Notes under the pieces: generated by a model | What the model was told of the DNA's origin: nothing | Seen by the model: the letters and a program-made list of their open reading frames with translations, nothing else | Databases searched by the model: none | Source of the DNA: Romboutsia hominis | GTDB lineage: Bacteria; Bacillota; Clostridia; Peptostreptococcales; Peptostreptococcaceae | DNA length: 64,000 nucleotides | Direction of reading: 5' to 3' | Assembly: GCF_900002575.1 (NCBI RefSeq) | Contig: NZ_LN650648.1 | Coordinates: forward strand, 2,271,565 to 2,335,564 | Shown: positions 26,041-35,092 of the stretch, piece after piece | How the letters are laid out: each line of letters begins with the position of its first letter | Position numbering within the stretch: position 1 is the stretch's first letter | Position numbers and translations under genes: made by a program

Positions 26041-27369
26041 CTACTTTAATATTTTATCAACAAAGTCTTTACCTTCATTTAAGCAAGGTATTACTTCAAT
26101 TCCCATTTTATTGTTTAATTCTTCTAAAGTTATATTATCTAAGAATATATCTTCATCTGCTTTTAGCATACTTCTTGGTATATAAAGAGTCTCTCCTAAA
26201 TCTATACCTTTTAATTGATCCATTATATCTGTTGCTGTTATAAGTCCAGAAACAGTTATTGTCTCTCCAAAGAAATTATTTATTATCTTATAAACGTTAA
26301 TCTCCATATTAGGACACTTATCCATTATTTCTTTTGCCATTTTACATATAAATTCATATGCAGAATGCCCTGTTGCTATAGAAACTTTCTTTTTTATATT
26401 TATCTTTTCTTCAGATAAAGTAGTTAGTTGATCTTGTATTTCTCTTTCAAGCTTACTAATCATTCCTACTCCATTTTCAAATTGTATAAATCCTTCATAT
26501 TCATCATAGTCTAATAATTTTTTATTAGCCATTACATAAAATTCATCTGATAAGAATATAAATCTTGTTCCTAATTCCTTTAGATATTTTTCATGTAATT
26601 TTTCAACTTGTTCTATAGTCTCTCTTGCAGTTTTCTCGTTAAATATCTCTAAGTTAGGTAAATGATCCCTATGCTTAGTTATACCTACTGGAACTGCTGC
26701 TGCACTATTTACATATGGATATAATTTAGATAAATCAGATACTGTTCTTTCTAATTCTTCTTTATCATTATATCCAGGACATAAAACTATTTGACAGTTC
26801 ATTTGTATCTGTGCATCTGCTAATCTTTTCATTATATCATATAATTTACCTGCAAACTTATTTTTTATCATCTTCTGTCTAAGTTCTGGGTTTGTAGTAT
26901 GAACTGATATATTTATTGGACTTATTCTGTATCTTATTATTTTATCTATATCTTCTTCACTCATATTTGTAAGAGTTACAAAGTTACCTTGTAAAAATGA
27001 TAATCTTGAGTCATCATCTTTAAAATAAAGAGTTTCTCTCATTCCTTTTGGAAGTTGATCTATAAAGCAAAATACACATTTATTTCTACAACTTTTAGCT
27101 TTGTCTATTATAGGGTTAGAAAATTCTATACCTAAATCATCATCATATTCTTTTTCTATCTCATATACATATATTTCACCATTTATTTTTTGTATCTCAA
27201 CTTCTAAGTATTCATCACTTAATAAAAATCTATATTCTATTATATCTTGTATTGGTTGGCCATTTATAGAAATAAGTATGTCTCCTACCTCTATTCCTAG
27301 TTCCTCTGCAATACTATTATTATAAACTTTGCTAACTACGTTATTCATTTTCTTTACGTTTACTTCCAT
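26041..27369 (-). CDS. DUF512 family protein (PDZ plus radical-SAM-like)
   Basis: Protein of 442 aa of unknown function. An N-terminal PDZ-like domain (about 8-70, VVSKVYNNSIAEELGIEVGDILISING) is followed by a radical-SAM-type motif CRNKCVFCF around 93-101 and the C-terminal DUF512 domain. The Cys spacing (CxxxCxxC) is consistent with a 4Fe-4S cluster. Heads the operon with der, plsY and gpsA. In many clostridia the same gene stands next to der, which hints at a role in ribosome or tRNA biology, but no activity is known to me. Confidence 0.88.
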   Translation of the reverse strand: MEVNVKKMNNVVSKVYNNSIAEELGIEVGDILISINGQPIQDIIEYRFLLSDEYLEVEIQKINGEIYVYEIEKEYDDDLGIEFSNPIIDKAKSCRNKCVFCFIDQLPKGMRETLYFKDDDSRLSFLQGNFVTLTNMSEEDIDKIIRYRISPINISVHTTNPELRQKMIKNKFAGKLYDIMKRLADAQIQMNCQIVLCPGYNDKEELERTVSDLSKLYPYVNSAAAVPVGITKHRDHLPNLEIFNEKTARETIEQVEKLHEKYLKELGTRFIFLSDEFYVMANKKLLDYDEYEGFIQFENGVGMISKLEREIQDQLTTLSEEKINIKKKVSIATGHSAYEFICKMAKEIMDKCPNMEINVYKIINNFFGETITVSGLITATDIMDQLKGIDLGETLYIPRSMLKADEDIFLDNITLEELNNKMGIEVIPCLNEGKDFVDKILK

Positions 27370-27450
27370 GAACTTTCACCACTTTTCTCCATATGATTAC
27401 ATCGTTTTATAATACCACGGTTTGCTGAAATTAGTCAATATTTGCAATAA

Positions 27451-27479
27451 GTTAAAAGGTACCCTAAAAGGTACCTTTA
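27451..27479 (-). terminator. Terminator after the small YIEGIA-partner gene
   Basis: Stem AAAGGTACC/GGTACCTTT with a 6-base loop and TTTT on the minus strand; it overlaps the stop codon. Confidence 0.8.
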
Positions 27480-27677
27480 ATGTTTAACTACGATTAATGT
27501 TCCATTTGTCATATCATGAACCATTCCTCCAACGCTCTTTGCCATAAGCATTGCTTTATGTTGAAGATCTTTATCATCCTCTGCATAAAATATAGGACAT
27601 CCTCCACCAAATTTCATATTTTTATCTGTAGTTATTACTGCTAATGTATATTCTGTTAAACCCATATTTTCTCCCAT
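27477..27677 (-). CDS. Small protein, probable capping-type partner of YIEGIA proteins
   Basis: Protein of 66 aa (MGENMGLTEYTLAVITT...). It shows the pattern of the small proteins annotated as capping complex subunit for YIEGIA, always next to YIEGIA-family membrane proteins, as here. It contains GGGCPIFYAEDD and a C-terminal NGTLIVVKH strand. Starts at the ATG 27675-27677; an in-frame GTG three codons upstream overlaps the AAAGGAAG site. No biochemical role is known to me. Lies immediately after the second membrane gene. Confidence 0.65.
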   Translation of the reverse strand: MGENMGLTEYTLAVITTDKNMKFGGGCPIFYAEDDKDLQHKAMLMAKSVGGMVHDMTNGTLIVVKH

Positions 27678-27678
27678 A

Positions 27679-28608
27679 TTATACACTTCCTTTCTCGCCT
27701 ATTTTATAATTAATAGATAGATTTCTACCTTTTGAACTAGATAATATCGGACAAGACCTAACAGCCTCTAACACTTTTTCTACATCTCTCTCTATTGGTA
27801 CATAAGCTATCATTATACTTTGTTTCTGAGGATGTCTTCTTGGAAGAGGTACAAATGCCGGTTCATTATCATCTCTAAAAAGTCCTACTCTTGAATATAT
27901 ATTATATACTATAGCTTGCCTTTGTCCTGCATCGTATAATACACTTGCATTTATATAATTGTTGTCTTTTGGGATAATTTCTATACCTATTCCATTTTCT
28001 AAATATCTTTGTCTATCACTTTCAAGACCTACATTTGTTATTCCCTTTAAATCTCCTACTTGAAGAATTGATTCATCAACAAATTTTATTTCTACTTGTC
28101 GAACATCTGCTATGTCTTCAATAGACTTTCTTTTTAATAATTTTTTAAGTATTATAGCTAATATAAGTCCAAATACCCCACTTATAAGTAAGCTACTATT
28201 TTGAGATATATTAAATTCTTTTATCATAAAATGATACAAAGATATAGTTGAAAAAGATGTTACTATACACATATAATTTCTTACTTCATATGTTCTTGCT
28301 ATTTCTTCTATAAACGCACTTCCTCTTTTAACTAATTGAATATCTTCTAAGTTTTGAAGTGTATTTCTTCTACTTTCTCTTACTTTTCTAAACTGTTCTG
28401 CTGCCAATGATAAAAATGTAATTGATGTATATGACTTCTCTAGTAAAGCAGGAACAACTAATGCTCCTAATGCTGAAGCTACAAATGCTAACACAAGTTG
28501 TGTTAAAAGCACGTTTGGTTGTGTAGGGTATTGTTTTTTATCTACATTTAACATTATTAACCTAGATAGCACACCTATTGATAAGGCCACTACAAATGCT
28601 GTATCCAT
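27679..28608 (-). CDS. YIEGIA-family membrane protein, copy 2
   Basis: Membrane protein of 309 aa with the conserved segment FIEEIA at 99-104, a variant of the YIEGIA motif. It has two or three membrane segments in the first 75 residues, two more around 112-150, and a C-terminal soluble part (DAGQRQAIVYNIYSR, IAYVPIERDVEKVLEAVRSCPILSS). It is clearly paralogous to the adjacent 28627-29559 gene, so a tandem duplication. Function unknown; the family is common in spore formers. Confidence 0.75.
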   Translation of the reverse strand: MDTAFVVALSIGVLSRLIMLNVDKKQYPTQPNVLLTQLVLAFVASALGALVVPALLEKSYTSITFLSLAAEQFRKVRESRRNTLQNLEDIQLVKRGSAFIEEIARTYEVRNYMCIVTSFSTISLYHFMIKEFNISQNSSLLISGVFGLILAIILKKLLKRKSIEDIADVRQVEIKFVDESILQVGDLKGITNVGLESDRQRYLENGIGIEIIPKDNNYINASVLYDAGQRQAIVYNIYSRVGLFRDDNEPAFVPLPRRHPQKQSIMIAYVPIERDVEKVLEAVRSCPILSSSKGRNLSINYKIGEKGSV

Positions 28609-28626
28609 AATACCACCTCTTTATTT

Positions 28627-29559
28627 TTATATAGTTTTTTTGTAATCACTATTTTTGCCTTTTGCTGTTTCTATAATAGGAGTACTTCTTGCTATTTCAA
28701 TCATAGTTTCTATATCCTTCATTATTGGAATAAAAGGTATTACTACTGAACGTTTATCAAAATCTGTTTCTGATATAGTTAATATGTCTTTTTCATCTAC
28801 ATCTTTATCTACACCCATATGAATAAATATATTATGTATTATAGCTTGTCTTTGTCCTATATCACTTACTATACCAAAATCACCTAAGCTTTTAGGAATT
28901 ATTTCTATTGCCAATCCTTCATTTAAATATCTATTTCTAGTATCTTCTAAACCTATGTTCCCTATATAAACTCCATTTACTTTAAGAACTGATTTATCAA
29001 AATGAATCTTAGCTTCTCTAACTTCTGCTACATCTGCTATACTATCTCTTCTTAAATATCTTCTTATTATAAGCCCTATAATTCCAGCACCTATAGCTGC
29101 TGCTATCGTTGATACTAAAAATCCATATAATAAATAGTTATTAAATAGTATAAATAAGCCTGATGCCATTAATGATGATAGTAAACTTATATAACATCTA
29201 GATTCATAAGTCGAAGCTATCTCTTCTACATAAGCTGATCCTTTTGGCACTATCTCTGCTTCGTCAATATTTTTTAAGGTTATTCTTTCTTGCTCTGCCA
29301 GGCCTTGAAATTGTTGTATTGCTATTGCAAAAAATGTTAATGCAGAGAATTCATTTTCTAAAAGAGCCGGAAGGGCTATTGCTCCTAAAAATGCAGCTAG
29401 TGCTGATGTTATTATTTGTTCTAGATAATCCTGAGGCCTTCTTGGATATTGTTTATCTACAACCCTAAGAACTAATGCTCTGCATAATATACCTAGAATA
29501 GATGCTACCATAAACGAATGTCTAAAAACACCTTCCCTTAATACACTCTCTTCCATCAT
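28627..29559 (-). CDS. YIEGIA-family membrane protein, copy 1
   Basis: Paralogue (310 aa) of the next gene, with YVEEIA at 110-115 and the shared C-terminal features DIGQRQAIIHNIFIH and IPFIPIMKDIETMIEIARSTPII. Hydrophobic segments lie at roughly 15-35, 48-68, 120-140 and 144-165. Heads a three-gene unit: two YIEGIA proteins plus the small partner. AAAGGAG precedes ATGATG. The role is unknown; a hetero-oligomeric membrane complex is a reasonable guess. Confidence 0.75.
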   Translation of the reverse strand: MMEESVLREGVFRHSFMVASILGILCRALVLRVVDKQYPRRPQDYLEQIITSALAAFLGAIALPALLENEFSALTFFAIAIQQFQGLAEQERITLKNIDEAEIVPKGSAYVEEIASTYESRCYISLLSSLMASGLFILFNNYLLYGFLVSTIAAAIGAGIIGLIIRRYLRRDSIADVAEVREAKIHFDKSVLKVNGVYIGNIGLEDTRNRYLNEGLAIEIIPKSLGDFGIVSDIGQRQAIIHNIFIHMGVDKDVDEKDILTISETDFDKRSVVIPFIPIMKDIETMIEIARSTPIIETAKGKNSDYKKTI

Positions 29560-29627
29560 ATCAACTCCTTTGTTTTTACAACTATTGTTCCTAATTTAAA
29601 ATATCATGATAATAGTTTGTGCAAAAA

Positions 29628-29660
29628 CAAAAAAAAATTTCCTTTATTTAAAGGAAATTT
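29628..29660 (-). terminator. Terminator after the histidine kinase
   Basis: Stem AAATTTCCTTT/AAAGGAAATTT followed by a run of T on the minus strand. Confidence 0.9.
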
Positions 29661-30939
29661 TCTCAGGTATATTAACTATGAATTCACTACCATGTCTTAA
29701 TTCACTTTTTACTTCTATTGTTCCACCTAAAGACTTAACTATATGCTTTATTATAGCAAGACCTAAACCTGTACCGCCTACTTCTTTACTTCTTGCTTTA
29801 TCAACTCTATAAAATCTCTCAAATATACGATTTATATCTTCTTTAGGTATACCTATACCTTCATCTTTTACTTTTATTATGATTTTATCTTGTTTTGTAC
29901 CTACACTTACCTTTACTGTCTTACCTTGATTTTCTGGAGTATACTTTATTGCATTATCTATTAGATTTAAAAATACTTGTTTTATATAATCTCTATTTGC
30001 AAATACTACAATCGATTTATCATCAAACTCATAAGTTAAGTTTATATTTTTAGATTTCGCTATATAATTAGTCATTTCATATACTTCTAAAAAGACATTA
30101 TATAAGGATACACCTTCGTAAACTATCTTTTCATTATTTTCGATAAATGAAAGTAATAATATATCATCAATCAATCTTTTTAATCTATCTGATTCAGTTT
30201 CGATTATACTTAAAAATCGATTTCTAGTTTGTACATCAATATTTTCATTTAGCCTTAAGGTCTCTACAAAACCACTTATTGATGTTAAAGGTGTTTTTAA
30301 TTCATGGCTAACATTTGCTACAAAATCACTTCTCATATGTTCTAATTTAACTTTTTCAGTTATATCTTGTATATTTATTATAGAACCTATTATTATGTGC
30401 TTTATACTTTCAAGATATATTGGGTCTATGCTAACCTTATATACTAAATCATCATTAATTTTTAGTTCATCGGTTTTATTTTGCTTCCAACCTTTAAACG
30501 TATTTATTTCTTCTAATAACTTTTCTTCTTTTATTACATTTTTTATATTTTTTCCTTCTACCAATATACCATTATCACATTTTAACATTCTTTTAGCTTC
30601 TTCATTTATAAGCATTATATTTCCATCTATATCTATAGCTAAAATTCCATGAGATATACTTTTTAGTATAGAAGTTTTTTGTAAATTGCTATAGTCCAAA
30701 TCACTTATGGTTTTGTCCATTATTTCTATCATTTCATTAAAGTTTCTGCTTAATTCACCTAAATCACCTTTAGCTGTACTACTTATTCTCGAATGAAATT
30801 CTTTATTACTTATTTTTTTAGAAACATATATAAATTCTTCTAAATACTTTCTTAATCTTAAAGTATATCGTATTGACAATATAGAGATTATTATAGATAT
30901 TAATAAAATAGAATACCCTAGTGTACTTAACTGTTCCAT
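29644..30939 (-). CDS. Histidine kinase, PhoR/ResE-like, without an outer sensor domain
   Basis: Sensor kinase of 431 aa. One membrane segment (7-23) leads straight into a HAMP-like region (about 25-85). A PAS domain (about 95-195) follows, then HisKA with phospho-acceptor His in SHELKTPLTSISGF, and an HATPase domain with N-box NLIDNAIKYTP and G-boxes DEGIGIP and GTGLGLAI. A PhoR-type kinase normally has an extracytoplasmic domain between two membrane helices; here the second helix and that domain are absent, so the signal is probably membrane- or cytoplasm-derived. Pairs with the response regulator 23 bases upstream. Confidence 0.92.
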   Translation of the reverse strand: MEQLSTLGYSILLISIIISILSIRYTLRLRKYLEEFIYVSKKISNKEFHSRISSTAKGDLGELSRNFNEMIEIMDKTISDLDYSNLQKTSILKSISHGILAIDIDGNIMLINEEAKRMLKCDNGILVEGKNIKNVIKEEKLLEEINTFKGWKQNKTDELKINDDLVYKVSIDPIYLESIKHIIIGSIINIQDITEKVKLEHMRSDFVANVSHELKTPLTSISGFVETLRLNENIDVQTRNRFLSIIETESDRLKRLIDDILLLSFIENNEKIVYEGVSLYNVFLEVYEMTNYIAKSKNINLTYEFDDKSIVVFANRDYIKQVFLNLIDNAIKYTPENQGKTVKVSVGTKQDKIIIKVKDEGIGIPKEDINRIFERFYRVDKARSKEVGGTGLGLAIIKHIVKSLGGTIEVKSELRHGSEFIVNIPEKISFK

Positions 30940-30962
30940 GTTGTTATCTCCTAAGTTATATT

Positions 30963-31652
30963 TTAATCAATTTTATATCCAACACCTCTAATTGTCTGAA
31001 TATACTTGTCCGATTCATTTTCACTTTCAATTTTTTTTCTAAGATATCTTATATGAACATCTACTGTTCTTGTCTCACCATAATACTCATATCCCCATAT
31101 TTTATCTAATAAATAATTTCTAGAAAGAACCTTTCCTTTATTTTCTAGTAAAAGTTTTAATAATTCAAATTCCTTAAGAGTAAGTTCTATTTTTTCGCTT
31201 CCTTTATATACCTCATGTTTACTTAAATCAACTTTTAAGTCTCCAGTAGATAATGTAGATTCTTTAGTCTTTACTTTTATATTACACCTCCTAAGTACAG
31301 TACCTATTCTAGCAAGTAGTTCTTTTATACTAAATGGCTTTGTCATATAATCATCAGCACCAAATTCAAGCCCTTCTACTTTATCATTTTCCATATTTTT
31401 AGCAGTAAGCATTATAACTGGTGTATTAGCTAATTCTTTGTCACTTCTTATCTTTCTAAGTACATCAATACCACTTATATTAGGTAACATCCAGTCTAAT
31501 AATATTAAATCAGGCTTTAATTCTCTTGCCTTTATATATCCATCTATTCCGTCGTATGCATAGTCAACTTCATAGTTTGACATTTCTAAATTGAACTTTA
31601 AAAGCTCTACTATATGCATTTCATCATCTATAACAAGTACTTTTACTTTCAT
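30963..31652 (-). CDS. PhoB/PhoP-type response regulator
   Basis: OmpR-family regulator of 229 aa. Receiver domain with DDE at 9-11, phospho-Asp in LILLDWMLP (around 53), T in VIMLTAK and K in YMTKPFS; C-terminal winged helix (about 128-228) ending YIQTIRGVGYKID. Co-transcribed with the kinase and downstream of pgeF. Targets cannot be told here; phosphate or envelope stress would be usual for the group. Confidence 0.94.
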   Translation of the reverse strand: MKVKVLVIDDEMHIVELLKFNLEMSNYEVDYAYDGIDGYIKARELKPDLILLDWMLPNISGIDVLRKIRSDKELANTPVIMLTAKNMENDKVEGLEFGADDYMTKPFSIKELLARIGTVLRRCNIKVKTKESTLSTGDLKVDLSKHEVYKGSEKIELTLKEFELLKLLLENKGKVLSRNYLLDKIWGYEYYGETRTVDVHIRYLRKKIESENESDKYIQTIRGVGYKID

Positions 31653-31669
31653 GGTATTAATTCACCTCT

Positions 31670-32380
31670 TTATTTTATCTCTAGTATCATACCTATTCTT
31701 TCATTTGTTTTATCATGTTTTCTGTAAGAATGGAATCTATCACTTTCACAACTTGTGCAAATATTTAAGTTTATTATGTTTTCTTTTTTAACATTACATT
31801 CTTTTAATATTTGTTCATTAACATTCCATAAATCTAAATGATACTTCCCTTCTTTTATTATATAAAATTTTTCATCTTTGTTTGTAAGAATTGTGTTAAA
31901 TTTTTCTATAAGCTCTTCTGAAACTTCATAACAACATCTACCTATAGATGGTCCTATAACACTTACTATATCTTTTGGATTAGTGTTATATTTTTCTATC
32001 ATTTTATCTATAGTATTTTTAACTATTTTTGAATAAGTCCCTCTCCATCCAGCATGGATAAGCCCAATAGCTTTATTTTTCTTGTCTATTAAAGCTATTG
32101 GAACACAATCTGCTGTAAATATTAATAGTGGAGTATTTGTTAAGTTTGTTATAAGTGCATCTCCATCCTTCTTTAATCCTATATCAAACTTTTCAACTAC
32201 ATTAACTATATCTGAATGTATTTGTACATTACTTGTTAAGTTTTTAAAATTAAAGTTCCCTTCTTTACAAACAGTTAACATATCATCTTTTGACTTTGCA
32301 TCTACATTTTTAAGAGTTACAGCTAAATTTACAAAGTCTAAATTTTTATCTATTTCATTTACTCTTATGAATTTTTCCAT
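31670..32380 (-). CDS. pgeF: YfiH/PgeF-type laccase-domain protein
   Basis: Protein of 236 aa of the YfiH/YlmD (DUF152) family, purine nucleoside phosphorylase / peptidoglycan-editing factor type. The conserved metal-binding residues are in TADCVPIALID, GLIHAGWRGTYSKIV (His) and IGPSIGRCCYEVS. The C-terminal CTSCESDRFHSYRKH is typical. It follows nrdR by one base and precedes the two-component pair. Confidence 0.93.
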   Translation of the reverse strand: MEKFIRVNEIDKNLDFVNLAVTLKNVDAKSKDDMLTVCKEGNFNFKNLTSNVQIHSDIVNVVEKFDIGLKKDGDALITNLTNTPLLIFTADCVPIALIDKKNKAIGLIHAGWRGTYSKIVKNTIDKMIEKYNTNPKDIVSVIGPSIGRCCYEVSEELIEKFNTILTNKDEKFYIIKEGKYHLDLWNVNEQILKECNVKKENIINLNICTSCESDRFHSYRKHDKTNERIGMILEIK

Positions 32381-32381
32381 G

Positions 32382-32840
32382 CTAGTTACCTTTCTCTGTT
32401 AATATATTTTTTAGCTCTGCTACAAAAGTATTTATATCCTTGAATTGTCTATATACAGATGCAAATCTAACATAAGCTACTTCGTCAACCTCTTTTAGCC
32501 TATCCATTACCATTTCTCCGATTTCCCCAGTTTCTATTTCAGATATATAAAGCTTATTTATTTCGTTTTCTATATAGTATACTATGTCATCTATTTGCTC
32601 TACTGATACAGGTCTTTTTTCACAAGACTTTAGTATTCCATTTTTTAACTTTTCTCTATCAAAATATTCTCTGTTATTATCTTTTTTAACTACCATTACA
32701 GGTGTCATCTCTATTTTCTCATAAGTAGTAAACCTTTTTTTACAAGATTCACACTCTCTTCTTCTTCTTATAGACTTTCTGTCTGTATGTCTTGAATCTA
32801 CTACTTTAGATTCTTTATAGTTGCAGTAAGGGCATTGCAT
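32382..32840 (-). CDS. nrdR: Transcriptional repressor NrdR
   Basis: Repressor of ribonucleotide-reductase genes, 152 aa. A zinc ribbon at the N-terminus (CPYC ... CESC, positions 3-34) and an ATP-cone domain from about 46 to 136 that senses ATP/dATP. AAAGGAGG precedes the ATG. The ribonucleotide reductase genes themselves are not in the window. Confidence 0.96.
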   Translation of the reverse strand: MQCPYCNYKESKVVDSRHTDRKSIRRRRECESCKKRFTTYEKIEMTPVMVVKKDNNREYFDREKLKNGILKSCEKRPVSVEQIDDIVYYIENEINKLYISEIETGEIGEMVMDRLKEVDEVAYVRFASVYRQFKDINTFVAELKNILTEKGN

Positions 32841-32861
32841 ATCTATATCCTCCTTTGTTGG

Positions 32862-33125
32862 CTATATATTAAAATCGTCTATATTTAGTTCTGAACCTAT
32901 ATTTACTATTATAGTATCACAACCTATCTTTAGTATATCATTAAAAAATATAACTTGTCCTTCATCACCTCTTGAAAATAGACTTCTTCCTCCATCTCCA
33001 CTAACTGTAAAAGACATTATTTTTCCCTCATTTATATCTAAATTTATATCAGTTATAAATCCCATTCTTTTTCCATTTTTAATGTTTATGATTTCCTTTT
33101 CCATTATATCAGATACTCTTAACAT
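32862..33125 (-). CDS. YlmC/YmxH-family PRC-barrel sporulation protein
   Basis: Protein of 87 aa with a PRC-barrel-like fold (LRVSDIMEKEIINIKNGKRMGFITDINLDINEGKI). YlmC/YmxH members are common in spore formers and lie near sigG or nrdR. A longer in-frame start at 33167 is rejected: GGGAGGGG sits six to eight bases before the ATG at 33123-33125. First gene of the operon with nrdR, pgeF and the two-component genes. Confidence 0.8.
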   Translation of the reverse strand: MLRVSDIMEKEIINIKNGKRMGFITDINLDINEGKIMSFTVSGDGGRSLFSRGDEGQVIFFNDILKIGCDTIIVNIGSELNIDDFNI

Positions 33126-33165
33126 TATAATCCCCTCCCTTACAAAAATAAATATGTACTTGTAC

Positions 33166-33192
33166 AAAAAAAAATAACCTTTATAGGCTATT
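33166..33192 (-). terminator. Terminator after the GGDEF/HD-GYP gene
   Basis: Stem AATAGCC/GGTTATT with a 6-base loop, followed by ten T on the minus strand. Confidence 0.8.
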
Positions 33193-33194
33193 TT

Positions 33195-34868
33195 TTAAAA
33201 ATTATCTTTATATTTTTCTAACATCTCTATAAACTTCTCAACTAAATATGGATCAAATTGAGTACCAGCATTAGCTCTCAATTCTTGTATTCCTTCTTCA
33301 TGGCTCTTCCTTGTGTTATATGGTCTATTAGATGTCATTGCGTCAAAACTATCTGCAATAGTAATCATTCTTGCCAAATATGGAATCTCCTCTTTTTGAA
33401 GTTTATCTGGATAACCTTTCCCATCATACCTTTCATGATGGTGTCTTATTATAGATCTAAAATCCTTTAGTGGCACTATATGGTGTATAAGGTCAACTCC
33501 TGCTTGAGTATGATTTCTAAGCATATTAAATTCTTCGTCTGTAAGTCTACCTTTTTTATTTAAAACTTCTTCAGGAATTTCTAGCTTACCAATATCATGT
33601 AAATATGCTGCTATCTGTATTTGTGCTTGGTCGTGTTCACTTAATCCAATAGACTGTGCAAACCACTTACAATAAATAACCACTCTCTCTGTATGGCCAT
33701 ATGTATATCTATCTTTTATATTTATCATATTTATAAATGTTTTTAATGATTTTATTGTTTCTTCTGGTATATTTATTTCTCTGCATAAGTCATATAATAT
33801 ACTGTGGTATGACTCTACTCTATTTTTATTAAAAGATTTTGCTCTATATAAGGCATCATCTGCTGTGTTTATAAGCTGATGTTTATTAATAGCACTATTT
33901 GGATAAGATGATACACCTATTGATATAGTAATATTTTTGTTTGGTTGATTTTCTTGACCTTCAAACTCAGTCTGTTGTATTGCATTTCTTATATTTTCAC
34001 CAATTTTTATAGCATCCTCTTCTGTTGTGTCAGGAAGTACTGCTGCAAATTCTTCTCCACCATACCTTGCAACTATATCATTTTCTCTCATATTTTCATT
34101 TAATATTTTCCCAATCTTTTCAAGTAATAAATCCCCAGCTTGATGCCCATTTACATCATTATAATTTTTAAAGTAATCTATATCCATAAATAATAAAGAA
34201 ACTTCTTTATCATTTTTATCTGCTTCTATTAGTGTATTATTAAGATATTCTTGAAAATACCTATGATTGTATAATCCAGTTAATTCATCTTTATTTGCTA
34301 ATTCTCTTAATTCCTTACTATGTTCTCTTTCTGTATCAACATACATACCTAGTATAATAGCTATAACAAATAAGGCTGCACTAAGAACTAAATCTCTTTC
34401 AAAATATAACCTTAACATTTCTTCATTTCCACTTGTAAACATTATACTAATAGCTAGTATTGCTACTATTTGAATAATAGAAGATGCTACACCATAATTT
34501 TTCCCAAACTGTATTGAGGATATTATAACTATAAATATACTAAGTAATTTATATCCACTTTCTGCTTTTCCTGTGAAAAATACTACTATTATAAACATTC
34601 CTATCAGTATAGATGTTTCTAAGTAATCTAAAAATTTAGGAGACTTATCTATTCTATTTTTAGTATAAATAGATATCCATAAAAAGTAACCCATTAATAT
34701 TGTTAATATTATACTTATTGATATTGTAATAGTTATTGCATCCTTTGCTTGTTCTTCAAAAGTTACAAAACTTGCTATAGCTAATAAACTTGATATAACG
34801 TATATAACCTTTAGTATAACTATTATCTCAAAAACTTTTTTATTTCTTTTTTTATCAAAATTTTGCAT
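33195..34868 (-). CDS. Membrane GGDEF plus HD-GYP cyclic-di-GMP protein
   Basis: Protein of 557 aa with six or so N-terminal membrane segments (about 15-175). A GGDEF domain follows (diguanylate cyclase, RYGGEEFAAVLP near 270), then an HD-GYP phosphodiesterase domain (HTERV ... HDIGK ... HHERYDGKGYP, about 370-545). Both active-site motifs look intact, so it could make and break c-di-GMP. The in-frame GTG at 34877 overlaps the AGGTG site; the ATG at 34866-34868 is used. Only 31 bases separate it from the hairpin after agrD, leaving no room for a promoter. It is probably reached by read-through from the agr operon. Confidence 0.92.
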   Translation of the reverse strand: MQNFDKKRNKKVFEIIVILKVIYVISSLLAIASFVTFEEQAKDAITITISISIILTILMGYFLWISIYTKNRIDKSPKFLDYLETSILIGMFIIVVFFTGKAESGYKLLSIFIVIISSIQFGKNYGVASSIIQIVAILAISIMFTSGNEEMLRLYFERDLVLSAALFVIAIILGMYVDTEREHSKELRELANKDELTGLYNHRYFQEYLNNTLIEADKNDKEVSLLFMDIDYFKNYNDVNGHQAGDLLLEKIGKILNENMRENDIVARYGGEEFAAVLPDTTEEDAIKIGENIRNAIQQTEFEGQENQPNKNITISIGVSSYPNSAINKHQLINTADDALYRAKSFNKNRVESYHSILYDLCREINIPEETIKSLKTFINMINIKDRYTYGHTERVVIYCKWFAQSIGLSEHDQAQIQIAAYLHDIGKLEIPEEVLNKKGRLTDEEFNMLRNHTQAGVDLIHHIVPLKDFRSIIRHHHERYDGKGYPDKLQKEEIPYLARMITIADSFDAMTSNRPYNTRKSHEEGIQELRANAGTQFDPYLVEKFIEMLEKYKDNF

Positions 34869-34899
34869 AGATTTCACCTAGAACTGTCTTTATTAAATT

Positions 34900-34932
34900 A
34901 AAATCATGAGGAGTAAATCCTCATGATTTTTT
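34900..34932 (-). terminator. Leaky terminator or attenuator after agrD
   Basis: A 12-bp stem AAATCATGAGGA/TCCTCATGATTT with a 5-base loop. The T-run is better on the plus strand than on the minus strand, so stopping of the agr transcript may be partial. Confidence 0.6.
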
Positions 34933-34933
34933 A

Positions 34934-35053
34934 TTATTCTTCTCTTAATGACTTTGGTACTTCTGGTTCAAAGAATATAAGCATACAATATGTTGATGCT
35001 CCTTCTGCAACTTTAGTTAATAAATCAGATACTGAACCTAATAAGAAATCCAT
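34934..35053 (-). CDS. agrD: AgrD-type autoinducing-peptide precursor (39 aa)
   Basis: A 39-aa frame with an amphipathic N-terminal half (MDFLLGSVSDLLTKVAEG), then the core STYCMLIFF and a charged C-terminal recognition tail EPEVPKSLREE. This is the AgrD layout: membrane-binding leader, Cys-centred peptide of the thiolactone ring, and the acidic P-rich tail cut by AgrB. The ring is most likely Cys23 to Phe27 (CMLIF). The ATG has AAGGGGG eight bases upstream. It follows agrB by 39 bases. Confidence 0.85.
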   Translation of the reverse strand: MDFLLGSVSDLLTKVAEGASTYCMLIFFEPEVPKSLREE

Positions 35054-35092
35054 CTTATTTCCCCCTTACATTTTATTTTGCCCTAAATATAT

